DNA of 64,000 nt from Halosimplex amylolyticum (GCF_051414035.1 NZ_JBLKNW010000001.1:1550001-1614000); one strand, 5' to 3'; shown: positions 53,161-62,098, numbered from the stretch's first letter. Made by a program: numbers and translations. Notes: generated from the sequence alone by a model not told the origin.

Positions 53161-54636
53161 ATGCGAGAGCATATCACGCGGAGGCGGGCACTGAAGTCGC
53201 TGGGCGTGGCCGGCGTCGCGGCGCTGGCCGGCTGTGCCGAAGGTGACGGGACACCGACCGACGCCGGCGACGGTGACACCGGTGGAAACGGTGGGACCGG
53301 GGACGGCGACGGCGACGGCGGGATGGACGCGACGGAGACGGACGAACCCACGATGAACGGGACATCGACGGCCACGACGAACGACGTATCGGGCGAACTG
53401 ACCATCGGCGTGCTCCAGCCGATGTCGGGCGACCTGTCGTACTACGGCCAACAGAGCGTCTGGGGCTTCCTCTCCGGGCTCGCCTACAAGGCCGGCGAGG
53501 CTCCGCCGGCGGACGTAGGGACCGGCGAGACCACGGTGTCCGTCGGCGACGTGGACTATCGGTTGCTCGTCCGCGACACGGGCTTTACGGCAGACGGCGC
53601 GCAGTCGGCGGCCACGTCGCTCGTCCGCGAGGACGACGTCGACATGCTCTTCGGCTGTTCGTCTTCCAGCGCCGCCCAGCGGGTGATCGGGCAGGTCGTC
53701 AACCAGGCGCAGGTCCCGTACATGGCCGGGCCGGCCGCGTCGGCGGCTATCACGTCGGACGGCGAGAGCTGTAGCGATCTCGTGTACCGGGCCAGCGAGA
53801 ACACGGCCATGGACGCCCGTTCGGGCGGCCGCTACGTCGCCAACGAGACGGACGTGTCGAAGGTGTTCCTGTTCGGCGCCGACTACAGTTTCGGGCGGGC
53901 CGTCGTCAACAACTACCGGACGGTCCTCGAAGACGAGGGCGTCGAGATCGTCGGCGAACGCTTCGTCGAGCGCGGGTACGCCGAGTGGGACGGTCTACTC
54001 GACAACGCAGAGGAGGCGGGCGCGGAGGGGATCGTCGGCGGGTTCACCGTCGCGACCCTCCCGAACCTCTTCAGTTCGTTCCTCTCGGGCGACTACTCCT
54101 ACCGTGCGTTCGGCGGGTTCGCGACCCGGATCACCAACGCCGTCGTCGCGAACACCATGAAGAACGTCCTCGGGGAGCCGCTCACGGAGGAGAAGATCCG
54201 CAGCGCCAAGCTGGGGCCGTTCACCACGCGCTACCACTGGAACCAGTACGACAACGAGATCAACGACGCGTTCGTCGAGACGTACACCGACACCTACGGT
54301 GCGGTCCCCGACCTGTTCACCTCTGGGACGTTCACCGCCGCGTCGGCCATCCACCAGGGCGTGCAGGCGTCGGGCTCGACCACGGGTGAGGACATCGCGG
54401 GCGCGCTCAAGGGCATGACCGTCACCGACACGCCGAAAGGCGACGGCGCCTACACGTTCCAGGAGTACAACAACCAGGCCCGGTCGGAGATGACCGTCGC
54501 CGACCCGATCCCGACGCGCGAGGAGTGGGCCGACAGCTGGGCCGCCGACATCCAGCCCGGGGAGCCGAAAGCCCGGATCTCGGGCGAGGACGCGACGATC
54601 CCGGCCGACAGCCCGGACATGAACTGTTCGCTGTGA
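53161..54636 (+). CDS. Liv-type ABC substrate-binding lipoprotein
   Basis: A 491-residue periplasmic-binding-protein-like type I (LivK family) protein. The N-terminus has the twin-arginine motif TRRRALKSLGVAGVAALAG and lipobox Cys25, then a Gly/Asp/Thr-rich linker (about 27-75). The binding domain starts LTIGVLQPMSGDLSYYGQQS. Such proteins bind branched-chain or other amino acids, urea, or aromatic and short carboxylates. It precedes four matching transporter genes. The ATG at 53161 was chosen because the Tat motif begins right after it. Confidence 0.9.
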   Translation: MREHITRRRALKSLGVAGVAALAGCAEGDGTPTDAGDGDTGGNGGTGDGDGDGGMDATETDEPTMNGTSTATTNDVSGELTIGVLQPMSGDLSYYGQQSVWGFLSGLAYKAGEAPPADVGTGETTVSVGDVDYRLLVRDTGFTADGAQSAATSLVREDDVDMLFGCSSSSAAQRVIGQVVNQAQVPYMAGPAASAAITSDGESCSDLVYRASENTAMDARSGGRYVANETDVSKVFLFGADYSFGRAVVNNYRTVLEDEGVEIVGERFVERGYAEWDGLLDNAEEAGAEGIVGGFTVATLPNLFSSFLSGDYSYRAFGGFATRITNAVVANTMKNVLGEPLTEEKIRSAKLGPFTTRYHWNQYDNEINDAFVETYTDTYGAVPDLFTSGTFTAASAIHQGVQASGSTTGEDIAGALKGMTVTDTPKGDGAYTFQEYNNQARSEMTVADPIPTREEWADSWAADIQPGEPKARISGEDATIPADSPDMNCSL

Positions 54637-54638
54637 GC

Positions 54639-55496
54639 ATGCTGCGGACGACAGGCCTCACGAAACAGTTCGGTGGGCTGACCGCGGTCGACGACGTCGA
54701 CTTCGAACTCGGCGGGGAACTGTGCTCGCTCATCGGGCCCAACGGGGCCGGCAAGACTACGTTCTTCGACCTCCTGACCGGCGTGCTCGAACCCACCCAC
54801 GGGTCGATCGAACTGCGGCGCGAGCGCGAGGGCGACAGCGAGTGGGTCGACGTGACCGACGCGTCGCCCGACGAGACGGCGGCGATGGGCGTCCACCGCT
54901 CGTACCAGATCACGAACGTCTTCCCGACGCTCTCGGTGCTGGAGAACGTCCGCGTGGCCGCGCAGGCCCACGGCGACGACGCCGCGACCTTCTGGCGGAA
55001 CGTCGACGACTTCGACGAGTACGTCGCCGAGGCCCGAGCGGTGCTCGACCGCGTCGGCCTCGCGGATCGCGCCGACGACCTCGCGCAGAACCTCAGCCAC
55101 GGCGCGAGTCGCCAGCTGGAGGTCGCCGTCGCGCTCGCGGGCGACCCCGACGTGCTTCTGCTCGACGAGCCCAACGCCGGCGTCTCCTCGGAGAGCGTCG
55201 ACGACATCGTCGCGCTCATCGAGGACGTGGCCGAAGACCACGCGGTCCTCCTGGTCGAGCACAACATGGACATCGTGATGGAGGTCTCCGACCGGGTGGT
55301 CGTCCTCAACCAGGGGCGGGTCATCGCCGACGACGAGCCGAGCGCCGTCCGCGAGGACCCCGCCGTCCAGGAAGCGTATCTCGGCGGGTACGAACCGGGC
55401 GACCTGGAGGACCGGCGGACGGACGCCGACAGCCGACGAGCGGACTCCAGCGACCGAGGAACGGACCACGACGAGGGGCCGGGAGGGATCGCGTGA
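54639..55496 (+). CDS. livG: Liv-type ABC ATPase, LivG-like
   Basis: A 285-residue ATPase. Walker A is LIGPNGAGKTTFFDLLTG, the Q-loop is RSYQITNVFPTLSVLENV, Walker B is VLLLDEPNAGVSSESVDDI and the switch His is in LLVEHNMDIVMEV. The signature reads LSHGASRQLEVAVAL (LSHG, common in LivG proteins, not LSGG). A charged tail of about 30 residues (RRTDADSRRADSSDRGTDHD) follows the core. It starts 2 nt after the binding-protein stop and overlaps livF by 4 bp. Confidence 0.92.
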   Translation: MLRTTGLTKQFGGLTAVDDVDFELGGELCSLIGPNGAGKTTFFDLLTGVLEPTHGSIELRREREGDSEWVDVTDASPDETAAMGVHRSYQITNVFPTLSVLENVRVAAQAHGDDAATFWRNVDDFDEYVAEARAVLDRVGLADRADDLAQNLSHGASRQLEVAVALAGDPDVLLLDEPNAGVSSESVDDIVALIEDVAEDHAVLLVEHNMDIVMEVSDRVVVLNQGRVIADDEPSAVREDPAVQEAYLGGYEPGDLEDRRTDADSRRADSSDRGTDHDEGPGGIA

Positions 55497-56191
55497 CGCT
55501 GCTCGAACTCGACGGCGTCGAGACGTACTACGGCGAGAGCCACGTCCTCGAAGGCGTCACGCTCTCCGTCGAGGAAGGCGAGGTCGTCGCGCTCGTCGGC
55601 CGCAACGGCGTCGGCAAGACGACCACCCTGCGGTCGGTCCTCCAGTTGACGCCGCCCCGCGCGGGCAGCGTCGAGTACCGCGGCGAGCAACTCGTCGGCC
55701 TCGGGACGCACGAGGTCGCCGAGCGGGGGGTCGGGTGGATCCCCGAGGACCGGCGGATCTTCTCGCAGCTCACCGTCGCCGAGAACGTCCGCGTCGCCGT
55801 CCCGGACGGCGCCGACGCGGGCCGAGCGCTGGCGACCGTCTACGACACCTTCCCGATCCTCGACGAGCGCCGCGACCAGGACGCTGGCACCCTCTCGGGC
55901 GGCCAACAGCAGATGCTCGCGCTCGCGCGCGGCCTCGTCGGCGAGAACGACCTCCTCCTCGTGGACGAGCCGAGCGAGGGGCTGGCCCCGCAGATCGTCA
56001 CCGACGTGGCTCAGGCCCTGAACGACGCCGCCCGCGAGACGACGCTGCTCCTCGTCGAACAGAACCTCCCGCTGGCGCTGGATCTGGCCGACCGCTTCTA
56101 CGTCCTGGACAAGGGCCGCGTCGTCGACGACGGCGACACCGACGAGGTCTCGGCCGACGACGAACGGCTCAGGAGGTACCTCTCGGCATGA
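55493..56191 (+). CDS. livF: Liv-type ABC ATPase, LivF-like
   Basis: A 232-residue ATPase with GTG start (GTGA overlap with livG). Walker A is LVGRNGVGKTTTLRSVLQL, the LivF-specific block is GVGWIPEDRRIFSQLTVAEN, the signature is LSGGQQQMLALARGL and Walker B is LLLVDEPSEGLAPQIV. It pairs with LivG in the Liv-type importer. It overlaps the permease gene by 4 bp, so translation is coupled. Confidence 0.92.
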   Translation: MTLLELDGVETYYGESHVLEGVTLSVEEGEVVALVGRNGVGKTTTLRSVLQLTPPRAGSVEYRGEQLVGLGTHEVAERGVGWIPEDRRIFSQLTVAENVRVAVPDGADAGRALATVYDTFPILDERRDQDAGTLSGGQQQMLALARGLVGENDLLLVDEPSEGLAPQIVTDVAQALNDAARETTLLLVEQNLPLALDLADRFYVLDKGRVVDDGDTDEVSADDERLRRYLSA

Positions 56192-57231
56192 TCGACCCCG
56201 CTCTCGCGGCTGAACTCGCGACGGTCCCGCTCCAGACCGGGTTCGCGGACGGCCTCGGCCAGTTCCTCCGGCCCTCCAACCTCGCGAGCGTGCTCGTGGA
56301 AGGACTGGCGAAGTCGGCCATCTACGTGATGATCGCGAGCGGACTCACGCTCATCTTCGGCCTGATGGGCGTGCTCAACTTCGCGCACGGGTCGCTGACG
56401 ATGATCGGCGCGTACCTCGCCGGCGTCGTCATGGTCGTCCTCGTCGGGAGCGCGACGGGCCAGTGGACCCGCCTGGCGTACTTCTTCGGCGCGCTCGCCG
56501 TCGTCTTCGGCGCGCTCGTGCTGCTCGGCGGCGTCATGGAGGTCGGCCTCATCCGGAAGCTGTACGACCGGCCGCCGATCTACCAGATCCTGCTCACGTT
56601 CGGGCTGACGCTCGTGCTCGAAGAGGTCGTCAGGATCGTCGTCCAGTTCTACGGGCTCCAGCCCCTCTCGGAGTGGCAGGGCGCGCTCGGCACCAAGCCG
56701 GGCTTCCTCGCGACCGAGCAGTCGCTCGGGCCGCTCTCGATACGCGGGCTGGCCGTCTTCGAGATCCTGCTCGGGATCGCCACCGTCGCCGCGATCTGGG
56801 CCTTCCTGACGCGGACGCGCTACGGCCTCTATATCCGCGCCGGTAGTGAGGACACCGAGATGGCCGAAGCGCTGGGCATCGACGTGCGCCGCGTCTTCAC
56901 GGTCGTGTTCGCCCTCGGCGCCGGGATCGCCGGCGTGGCCGGCGCGCTGTTGATGTGGGACCCCGTCTGGGGCGCGAGCGTGCCGCTCGCCGCGGAGGCG
57001 CTCCTGCCGGCGTTCGTCGTGGTCATCATCGGAGGTCTCGGCACGTTCCGCGGCACCGTCGCGGGCGCGCTCGTCGTCGGGATGGCCGACGCCACGACGA
57101 CCTGGTGGTTCCAGAACGTCGTCGTCACGTGGACCTGGCTGCCCCAGATGACCGTGTTCCTCATCCTCGTCGGCATGCTCGTCGTCAAGCCACAGGGCCT
57201 GTACGGCGTCGAGGAGGTGGGCGGCCATTAG
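56188..57231 (+). CDS. livH: Liv-type ABC permease, LivH-like
   Basis: A 347-residue permease with about eight TM helices. The family start IYVMIASGLTLIFGLMGVLN and FAHGSLTMIGAYLA, the EAA-type contact SEDTEMAEALGIDVRRVFTV, and the late PAFVVVIIGGLGTFRGTVAG with ADATTTWW are visible. An N-terminal extension of about 35 residues precedes TM1. It begins in the last codons of livF and its stop overlaps the frame of the LivM gene. Confidence 0.92.
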   Translation: MIDPALAAELATVPLQTGFADGLGQFLRPSNLASVLVEGLAKSAIYVMIASGLTLIFGLMGVLNFAHGSLTMIGAYLAGVVMVVLVGSATGQWTRLAYFFGALAVVFGALVLLGGVMEVGLIRKLYDRPPIYQILLTFGLTLVLEEVVRIVVQFYGLQPLSEWQGALGTKPGFLATEQSLGPLSIRGLAVFEILLGIATVAAIWAFLTRTRYGLYIRAGSEDTEMAEALGIDVRRVFTVVFALGAGIAGVAGALLMWDPVWGASVPLAAEALLPAFVVVIIGGLGTFRGTVAGALVVGMADATTTWWFQNVVVTWTWLPQMTVFLILVGMLVVKPQGLYGVEEVGGH

Positions 57232-57310
57232 CTCCGTCACGCGCTGGGTCGGCGACCGCGAGGTCGGCTGGCCCCTCGACCGCCTGCGCAGCCAGCAGGT
57301 CCACCTGCTG

Positions 57311-58501
57311 GTGATCCTCGCGCTCGTCGCCTACCCCGGCGTCTACCACCTGCTGACGAACTCGCCAGTCGCGAACCTCGCGGTCGCCGTCCTGCCGCGG
57401 ATGGACTCGATGGTCGCGGTGCTGTACTTCGCGCTGTTCGCGATGTCGTTCGACTTCGTCAGCGGGTACACCGGCTACCTCTCGTTCGGCCACGCCGCCT
57501 TCTACGGCACCGGCGCCTACGTCGTCATCCTGATCGCGAACGGCAAGGTCCCGCTCCTCCCCACGGGCACGCCGTTCATGGTGTCGCTCGTCCTCGCGGG
57601 CGTCCTCGCTGCCGGGCTCGCGGTCGTCATCGGCCTGCTCTCGTTCAGGCTGACGGGCGTCTACTTCGCGATGATCACGCTCGGGTTCGCCCAGGTCCTC
57701 TACGTCTTCGTCCGCGGCTGGGACTACGTGGCGAGTAACCCGCGCGACGGCCCCGCCGTCGGGTCGGCCCACCCCGAGGGCTTCGAGATCGGGATCCCGT
57801 TCGTCGACCAGTTGACCCTCGCGATCGGGACGTTCTCCGGCGACACGCTGGAGTTGCTCGGCCACACGCTGGGCACCTACACCGTCTCGTTCTACATGGT
57901 CGGGCTGGTCGTGCTCGTCTCGTACTTCGCGATGCAGCGGGTCGTCCACTCCCCGTTCGGCCGCGTGATGGTCGCCATCCGGGAGAACGAGGAGCGCGCC
58001 GAGGCGATCGGCTACGACACGTTCCGCTACAAGCTCGGGGCGTTCGTGATGAGCGCCTTCTTCGGGGGCGTCGCCGGCGCGCTGTTCGCCGGGTTCAAGC
58101 GCTCGGTCACGCCCGAGAACTCCTTTTACTTCCTGGTGACCGGCGACGCCCTGCTGGCGAGCATCATCGGCGGGTTCGGCACGCTCGCCGGCCCGCTGTA
58201 CGGCCACCTCTTCGACCACGGCGTCCGCGAGTTCCTCTCGAACACCGGCCAGGGCGGCGGCCTGCTCCCGTACCTCCGACAGACGCTCAGCCAGGGGTTG
58301 CTGACGACGGAGATCCCCGGCGGCCTCACCGTCGAGGGGTTCATCGGCGCCGCGCTGAACGGTCACGCCAGTCTCTACGTCGGCATCGTGTTCGTGCTGT
58401 TCGTCCTCTACGTCCCGAACGGACTCCTCGGGACGGTCAGGGACGCGCTCGGCGGCCCAGTCGCCGAACGACTGCCGGCGAAACTGTGGGGTGAGCGATG
58501 A
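57311..58501 (+). CDS. livM: Liv-type ABC permease, LivM-like (start uncertain)
   Basis: A permease of at least 396 residues, with AMSFDFVSGYTGYLSFGHAA, GVYFAMITLGFAQVL, RVMVAIRENEERAEAIGYDT and SIIGGFGTLAGPLYGHL as LivM blocks. The first standard start in frame is the GTG at 57311, which begins almost inside TM1. The frame remains protein-like upstream for 28 more codons (RWVGDREVGWPLDRLRSQQV) back to an ATT at 57227 that overlaps the livH stop. A coupled non-standard start is possible. The stop overlaps the next gene by 4 bp. Confidence 0.88.
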   Translation: MILALVAYPGVYHLLTNSPVANLAVAVLPRMDSMVAVLYFALFAMSFDFVSGYTGYLSFGHAAFYGTGAYVVILIANGKVPLLPTGTPFMVSLVLAGVLAAGLAVVIGLLSFRLTGVYFAMITLGFAQVLYVFVRGWDYVASNPRDGPAVGSAHPEGFEIGIPFVDQLTLAIGTFSGDTLELLGHTLGTYTVSFYMVGLVVLVSYFAMQRVVHSPFGRVMVAIRENEERAEAIGYDTFRYKLGAFVMSAFFGGVAGALFAGFKRSVTPENSFYFLVTGDALLASIIGGFGTLAGPLYGHLFDHGVREFLSNTGQGGGLLPYLRQTLSQGLLTTEIPGGLTVEGFIGAALNGHASLYVGIVFVLFVLYVPNGLLGTVRDALGGPVAERLPAKLWGER

Positions 58502-59583
58502 CCGTCCACCTCACAGGCGTCGGGACGTCCCTCCCCGACGAGACCATCGGCGGCGCGGACGTCGCCGAGCGCAGCGGCATCCCGAGAGACGTCGTCGTCG
58601 AGAAGATGGGCGTGCGCCGGAAGCACGTCTGCCGGGACGGCGACGACCAGCCCAGCGACATGTGCGTCGCGGCCGCGGAGGCCGCGCTCGCCGACGCCGG
58701 CTGCGACCCCGCCGACCTCGACGCGGTCCGCTATCACGGCAGCGAGTACAAAGACCACGTCGTCTGGAGCCTCGCTGCCGACGTGGCCGACCGGATCGGC
58801 GCCACCGACGCCTACGCCTCGGAGAGCTACGCGCTCTGTGCGGGCGCACCGGTCGCGATTCGGGAAGCCAAGGCGCAACTCGAAGCGGACGCACCCGACA
58901 GGATGCTTCTTGTCGCGGCCAGCCGCGAGGAGGACCTCGTCGACTACGGCGACCCCGACACCTCCTTCACCTTCAACTTCGGCAGCGGCGCGTCGGCGCT
59001 CGTCCTCGAACGCGACGCGCCCGAACGCGCGCTCGCCACCGTCCGCGAGAGCGCGGCGGTCACCGAGGGCAGCTTCTCCCGCGACGTGGTGATGCCCGCG
59101 GGCGGGACGCGGTATCCGGCCTCCCGGGAGACAGTCGACGCGGGCATGCACGCCCTGCGCGTGCCCGACCACGAGTCGATGAAAGCCCGTCTGGCCGAGG
59201 TGAGCCTGCCGAACTTCCTCGACGTCGCCGACACCGCGCTCGACCGCTCGGGGTACGACCGCGAGGACCTGGACTTCGCCGCCATCACTCACATGAAGCG
59301 GTCGTTCCACGCCCACCTCTGCGACGAACTGGAACTGGGCGAGCGCGGGCACTACTACCTGGACGAGTACGGCCACGTCCAGAGCGTCGACCAGGCGCTC
59401 GCGACCGCCGAGGCCCGCTCGCGGGACTGGCTCGGCCGGGGCGACGTGGTCCTGTATCTCGCCGCCGGGACCGGGTACACGTGGGCCGCGACGGTGCTCG
59501 AATGGGCCGGCGAGACCGACGACCGGAACGCCGAGCCCGTCTCCCGACCGCGGACGATCACGGGTCCGGGCTACGACCCGTAG
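58498..59583 (+). CDS. KAS III / HMG-CoA synthase-like condensing enzyme
   Basis: A 361-residue thiolase-fold protein related to 3-oxoacyl-ACP synthase III. The nucleophile is Cys114 (SESYALCAGAPVAI) and the first His is His265 (AAITHMKRSFH). In the block where FabH has the catalytic Asn (G-N-x-S), the sequence reads YGHVQSVDQAL, so Asn is replaced by His293. It probably uses CoA thioesters, but a non-standard reaction is possible. The gene starts within the livM stop (ATGA), tying it to the importer operon and to the acyl-CoA ligase upstream. Confidence 0.8.
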   Translation: MTVHLTGVGTSLPDETIGGADVAERSGIPRDVVVEKMGVRRKHVCRDGDDQPSDMCVAAAEAALADAGCDPADLDAVRYHGSEYKDHVVWSLAADVADRIGATDAYASESYALCAGAPVAIREAKAQLEADAPDRMLLVAASREEDLVDYGDPDTSFTFNFGSGASALVLERDAPERALATVRESAAVTEGSFSRDVVMPAGGTRYPASRETVDAGMHALRVPDHESMKARLAEVSLPNFLDVADTALDRSGYDREDLDFAAITHMKRSFHAHLCDELELGERGHYYLDEYGHVQSVDQALATAEARSRDWLGRGDVVLYLAAGTGYTWAATVLEWAGETDDRNAEPVSRPRTITGPGYDP

Positions 59584-59756
59584 CCCGCCTCGACCGAGGC
59601 CTGCGATCGGCTCCGATTACGACCCGTGACCACCCCCGACTACGACTCGCAAACGGCCGCGAGTGCGACGCGGGGCCTGTTTCGAACGCGCAGGTCGATC
59701 GTCCGGCCATGCCGAATCTGACGGCTCCTGTGGTGGAATTTCGGCATCCTTCGCAT

Positions 59757-59765
59757 CACTTATGC
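59757..59765 (+). promoter_or_regulatory. TATA-like box of the xylose dehydrogenase gene
   Basis: CACTTATGC lies about 28 nt before the ATG at 59789, consistent with a leaderless mRNA. Confidence 0.5.
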
Positions 59766-59788
59766 CGGTCGCGTCCAGTCACACGTCT

Positions 59789-60856
59789 ATGGATCTGCGC
59801 GAGTACTTCGACGAGTTCACGACGCCCGACTGGCCGCAACCCGACGAGGGGACCGTCCGGTTCGCGATGGTCGGTCTCGGCTGGTGGACGCTGGACCACG
59901 CCATCCCCGCAACGAACGACTACGACACGCTGGAGACGACGACGGTCGTGAGTTCGACGACGGAGAAGGCCCAGCGCGTGGCCGACCAGCACGACTCCAT
60001 CGAGCACGCGCTCACCTACGACGAGTTCACGGACGGCGAGGCGAGCGACGCCTACGACGCCGTTTACGTGGGCACCCCGAACGCGCTCCACCTGCCGTAC
60101 GTCGAGGCGGCCGCCGAGTTCGGGAAGGACATCCTCTGCGAGAAGCCCCTCGAGTCCAACGCCGAACGGGCCGAGAAGCTCGTCGAGGCCGCGAGCGACG
60201 TGACCCTCGGCGTCGAGTACCGGATGCACGTCCAGCCCGCCGTGCGGATGATGCGCCAGCTCATCGCCGACGGGTTCATCGGCGACGTGGCGCTCGTCCA
60301 CGGCAACATGTCCCAGCGGCTCCTGGAGATCAACGACGACTACGACCAGTGGCGGCTCAACCCCGACCTGGCCGGCGCGGGCACGTCCGTCACCGACCTC
60401 GGCGTCTACTCCATCAACACCTCGCGGTTCGTCCTCGACGAGGACCCCGTCGCCGTCTCGGGGGCGACCTGGTCCGGCCACGAGGCCTTCGACGAGGTGC
60501 CCGACGAGCGCGCATCGTTCACCGTCGAGTTCCCCGACGGCGTCCTCGCGTCCTGTACCGCCAGCCAGAACGCCCAGTTCGCCAGCAGTCTCCGCGTCGT
60601 CGGGACCGAGGGAGAACTGCTGCTCGAAGACGCCTTCCTCGCCGGCGAGCGCGTCCTGACGGTCACGCGGGGCGACACTACCGTCACCACCGAGTTCGAC
60701 CAGATCCACGAGACCAGACGCTCCCTGGAGTACTTCGGCGACCACATCCTCACGGACACGCCGATCCCAGGCGACGGCGAACACGGCCTCGTCGACCAGC
60801 GCGCCATCGACGCCGTCTACGAGGCGGCCGAGTCGGGCGAACGCGTCGAGCTGTAG
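59789..60856 (+). CDS. gfo6: Gfo/Idh/MocA oxidoreductase, probable D-xylose 1-dehydrogenase
   Basis: A 355-residue NAD(P)-dependent sugar dehydrogenase. The Rossmann motif is FAMVGLGWWTLDHAIPA, with the GFO family blocks YVGTPNALHLPYVEAA, ILCEKPLESN and VEYRMHVQPAVRMMRQL. The start MDLREYFDEFTTPDWP and overall length match the haloarchaeal Gfo6/XacA xylose dehydrogenase, which oxidises D-xylose to xylonolactone with NADP+. The pathway's dehydratase and XacF are encoded elsewhere in this window, and a second dehydratase lies 2 kb downstream. The TATA box supports this ATG. Confidence 0.87.
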   Translation: MDLREYFDEFTTPDWPQPDEGTVRFAMVGLGWWTLDHAIPATNDYDTLETTTVVSSTTEKAQRVADQHDSIEHALTYDEFTDGEASDAYDAVYVGTPNALHLPYVEAAAEFGKDILCEKPLESNAERAEKLVEAASDVTLGVEYRMHVQPAVRMMRQLIADGFIGDVALVHGNMSQRLLEINDDYDQWRLNPDLAGAGTSVTDLGVYSINTSRFVLDEDPVAVSGATWSGHEAFDEVPDERASFTVEFPDGVLASCTASQNAQFASSLRVVGTEGELLLEDAFLAGERVLTVTRGDTTVTTEFDQIHETRRSLEYFGDHILTDTPIPGDGEHGLVDQRAIDAVYEAAESGERVEL

Positions 60857-60873
60857 CGAACGTCTCGCTCACC

Positions 60874-60945
60874 GTTCTTCGAGTTCCCGCTATTCTTCGA
60901 GCGCTCGCCGTTTTTCGAGTGCCCGTCGTTCTTCGAGTGCTCGTC
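60874..60945. repeat. Four-copy 18-bp tandem repeat
   Basis: Units start at 60874, 60892, 60910 and 60928 and share the block TTCGAG with the pattern GTTCTTCGAGTGCCCGTC. The period is exactly 18 bp, a multiple of three. On the minus strand the frames would give hexapeptides (RRALEE or SKN-type), but no credible gene spans them. Confidence 0.75.
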
Positions 60946-61266
60946 GGAGAAGCGAAGCGACCGCTCGACGGTCGCTCCGCGTGTCAGAGGCTGTGATCCA
61001 TTCGCTCGCGATACACCAGCGACGCAGTCCGGCAGCGGACGGGTGGAGGGCCGAAGCGTCGGAGGGGACCTGACAGGGCCACCGATGCACCGTCCGACCC
61101 ACCGCACTGCGCGCACTTCTTGCTACGGGCAGGGGGTTCGTAATCTCTATCGAGGTACTATCTAATGTATCGATACTATTCATACTATACGTACCAGAAT
61201 GACCGTCCTGGGAGAACAGTCCGTTCAGTGCGTGAAACGACGCTGTGAGGGCGCGAACGAGCGCGC
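60946..61266. other. Intergenic stretch with an AT-rich block, no gene seen
   Basis: Convergent gap between xylose dehydrogenase and the minus-strand regulator. ACTATTCATACTATACGTAC (61174-61193) lies in an AT-rich block that could be a promoter for an unrecognised transcript, but no frame beyond it looks real. Confidence 0.4.
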
Positions 61267-62007
61267 TCAGATCTTGTGGCGGAAGGCGTGGAGGACGTTC
61301 TCGCCGGTCTCGGTCAGGCGAATCTGTTTCTGCCGGCCGACGCGTTCGACCTCGACGTAGCCGTCGTCGACGAGCGGGTCGACGATGTTGGCGTTCAGCA
61401 GGGCGAACTTCGCCTTGTCGTTGGCGGGGTCGGCGTCCGCGATGAACGAGAGCCGCTCTGACTCTGCGAAGTCGATGAGGTCAGATTTCTTCGCAGTGTA
61501 GGTCTCGTCGTTGGTCTTCGAGAGGTAATCGAGTATCGCCACCTGGTCGCGCGAGACGGCTTCGATGGGGTAGGAGGGGAGCACTTCGTCGTCGCTCATC
61601 CCCCGCGTGCGCGGGGTGGATTCGAGGTCGGGGACGTGTTCCTCGACGTGGACGTAGTAGGCGGTCGCGTCGGTCGCCATGCAGGCGATGGCGCTCCCGA
61701 TGGCGGCGAGTTTCCCGCCGCTGGAGACGTTCACGCGGACGACGTCGGTCTGGTGGTCTGCCGCGACCGTCGTCACGACCGCGAGTACGTCGTAGAGGTC
61801 GCTCAGGTTCGTCTCGCGGAACCGGATGGTCCGACCGTCGGCGCCGAGTTCCTCGACGAGCGCCTCCTGGTAGGGGGTCAGCGGGGTGTGCTCGCCGTCG
61901 GGAGCGAGGAGGTAGACCACGTCCGCGTCGTGCTTGCGGACCGGCCGGAGGATCCGGTCGTGCTCGTAGCCGAGCGGCACGACGTGGACTTCGTCGATGG
62001 TTCGCAT
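61267..62007 (-). CDS. HFX_2341-type (DUF6293) regulator: CARF-like sensor plus winged helix
   Basis: A 246-residue protein. Residues 1-130 form a Rossmann-like sensor with EVHVVPLGYEHDRILRPV at the start and VVRVNVSSGGKLAAIGSAI, the pattern seen in CARF domains of Csa3-type regulators. The C-terminal part (about 150-246) is a winged helix (QVAILDYLSKTNDETYTAKK and RVGRQKQIRLTETGENVL). CARF domains bind cyclic oligonucleotides or other nucleotides, but no CRISPR array or cas gene is in the window, so its signal is unknown. It is divergent from the Nudix-like gene. Confidence 0.85.
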   Translation of the reverse strand: MRTIDEVHVVPLGYEHDRILRPVRKHDADVVYLLAPDGEHTPLTPYQEALVEELGADGRTIRFRETNLSDLYDVLAVVTTVAADHQTDVVRVNVSSGGKLAAIGSAIACMATDATAYYVHVEEHVPDLESTPRTRGMSDDEVLPSYPIEAVSRDQVAILDYLSKTNDETYTAKKSDLIDFAESERLSFIADADPANDKAKFALLNANIVDPLVDDGYVEVERVGRQKQIRLTETGENVLHAFRHKI

Positions 62008-62098
62008 GCGAGCAAGCGCGACCCGGACCGCCCTGAGCGTTTCGGTGGCGACGACGCGGTCGAGGGTCGCCGCCCCAGCCCCTCCCCGCTTCCCGCCA

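Noticed and set aside
60817..61183. Minus-strand frames with hexapeptide repeats
   Set aside because: They are translations of the 18-bp tandem repeat, have no promoter and overlap the end of the xylose dehydrogenase gene.
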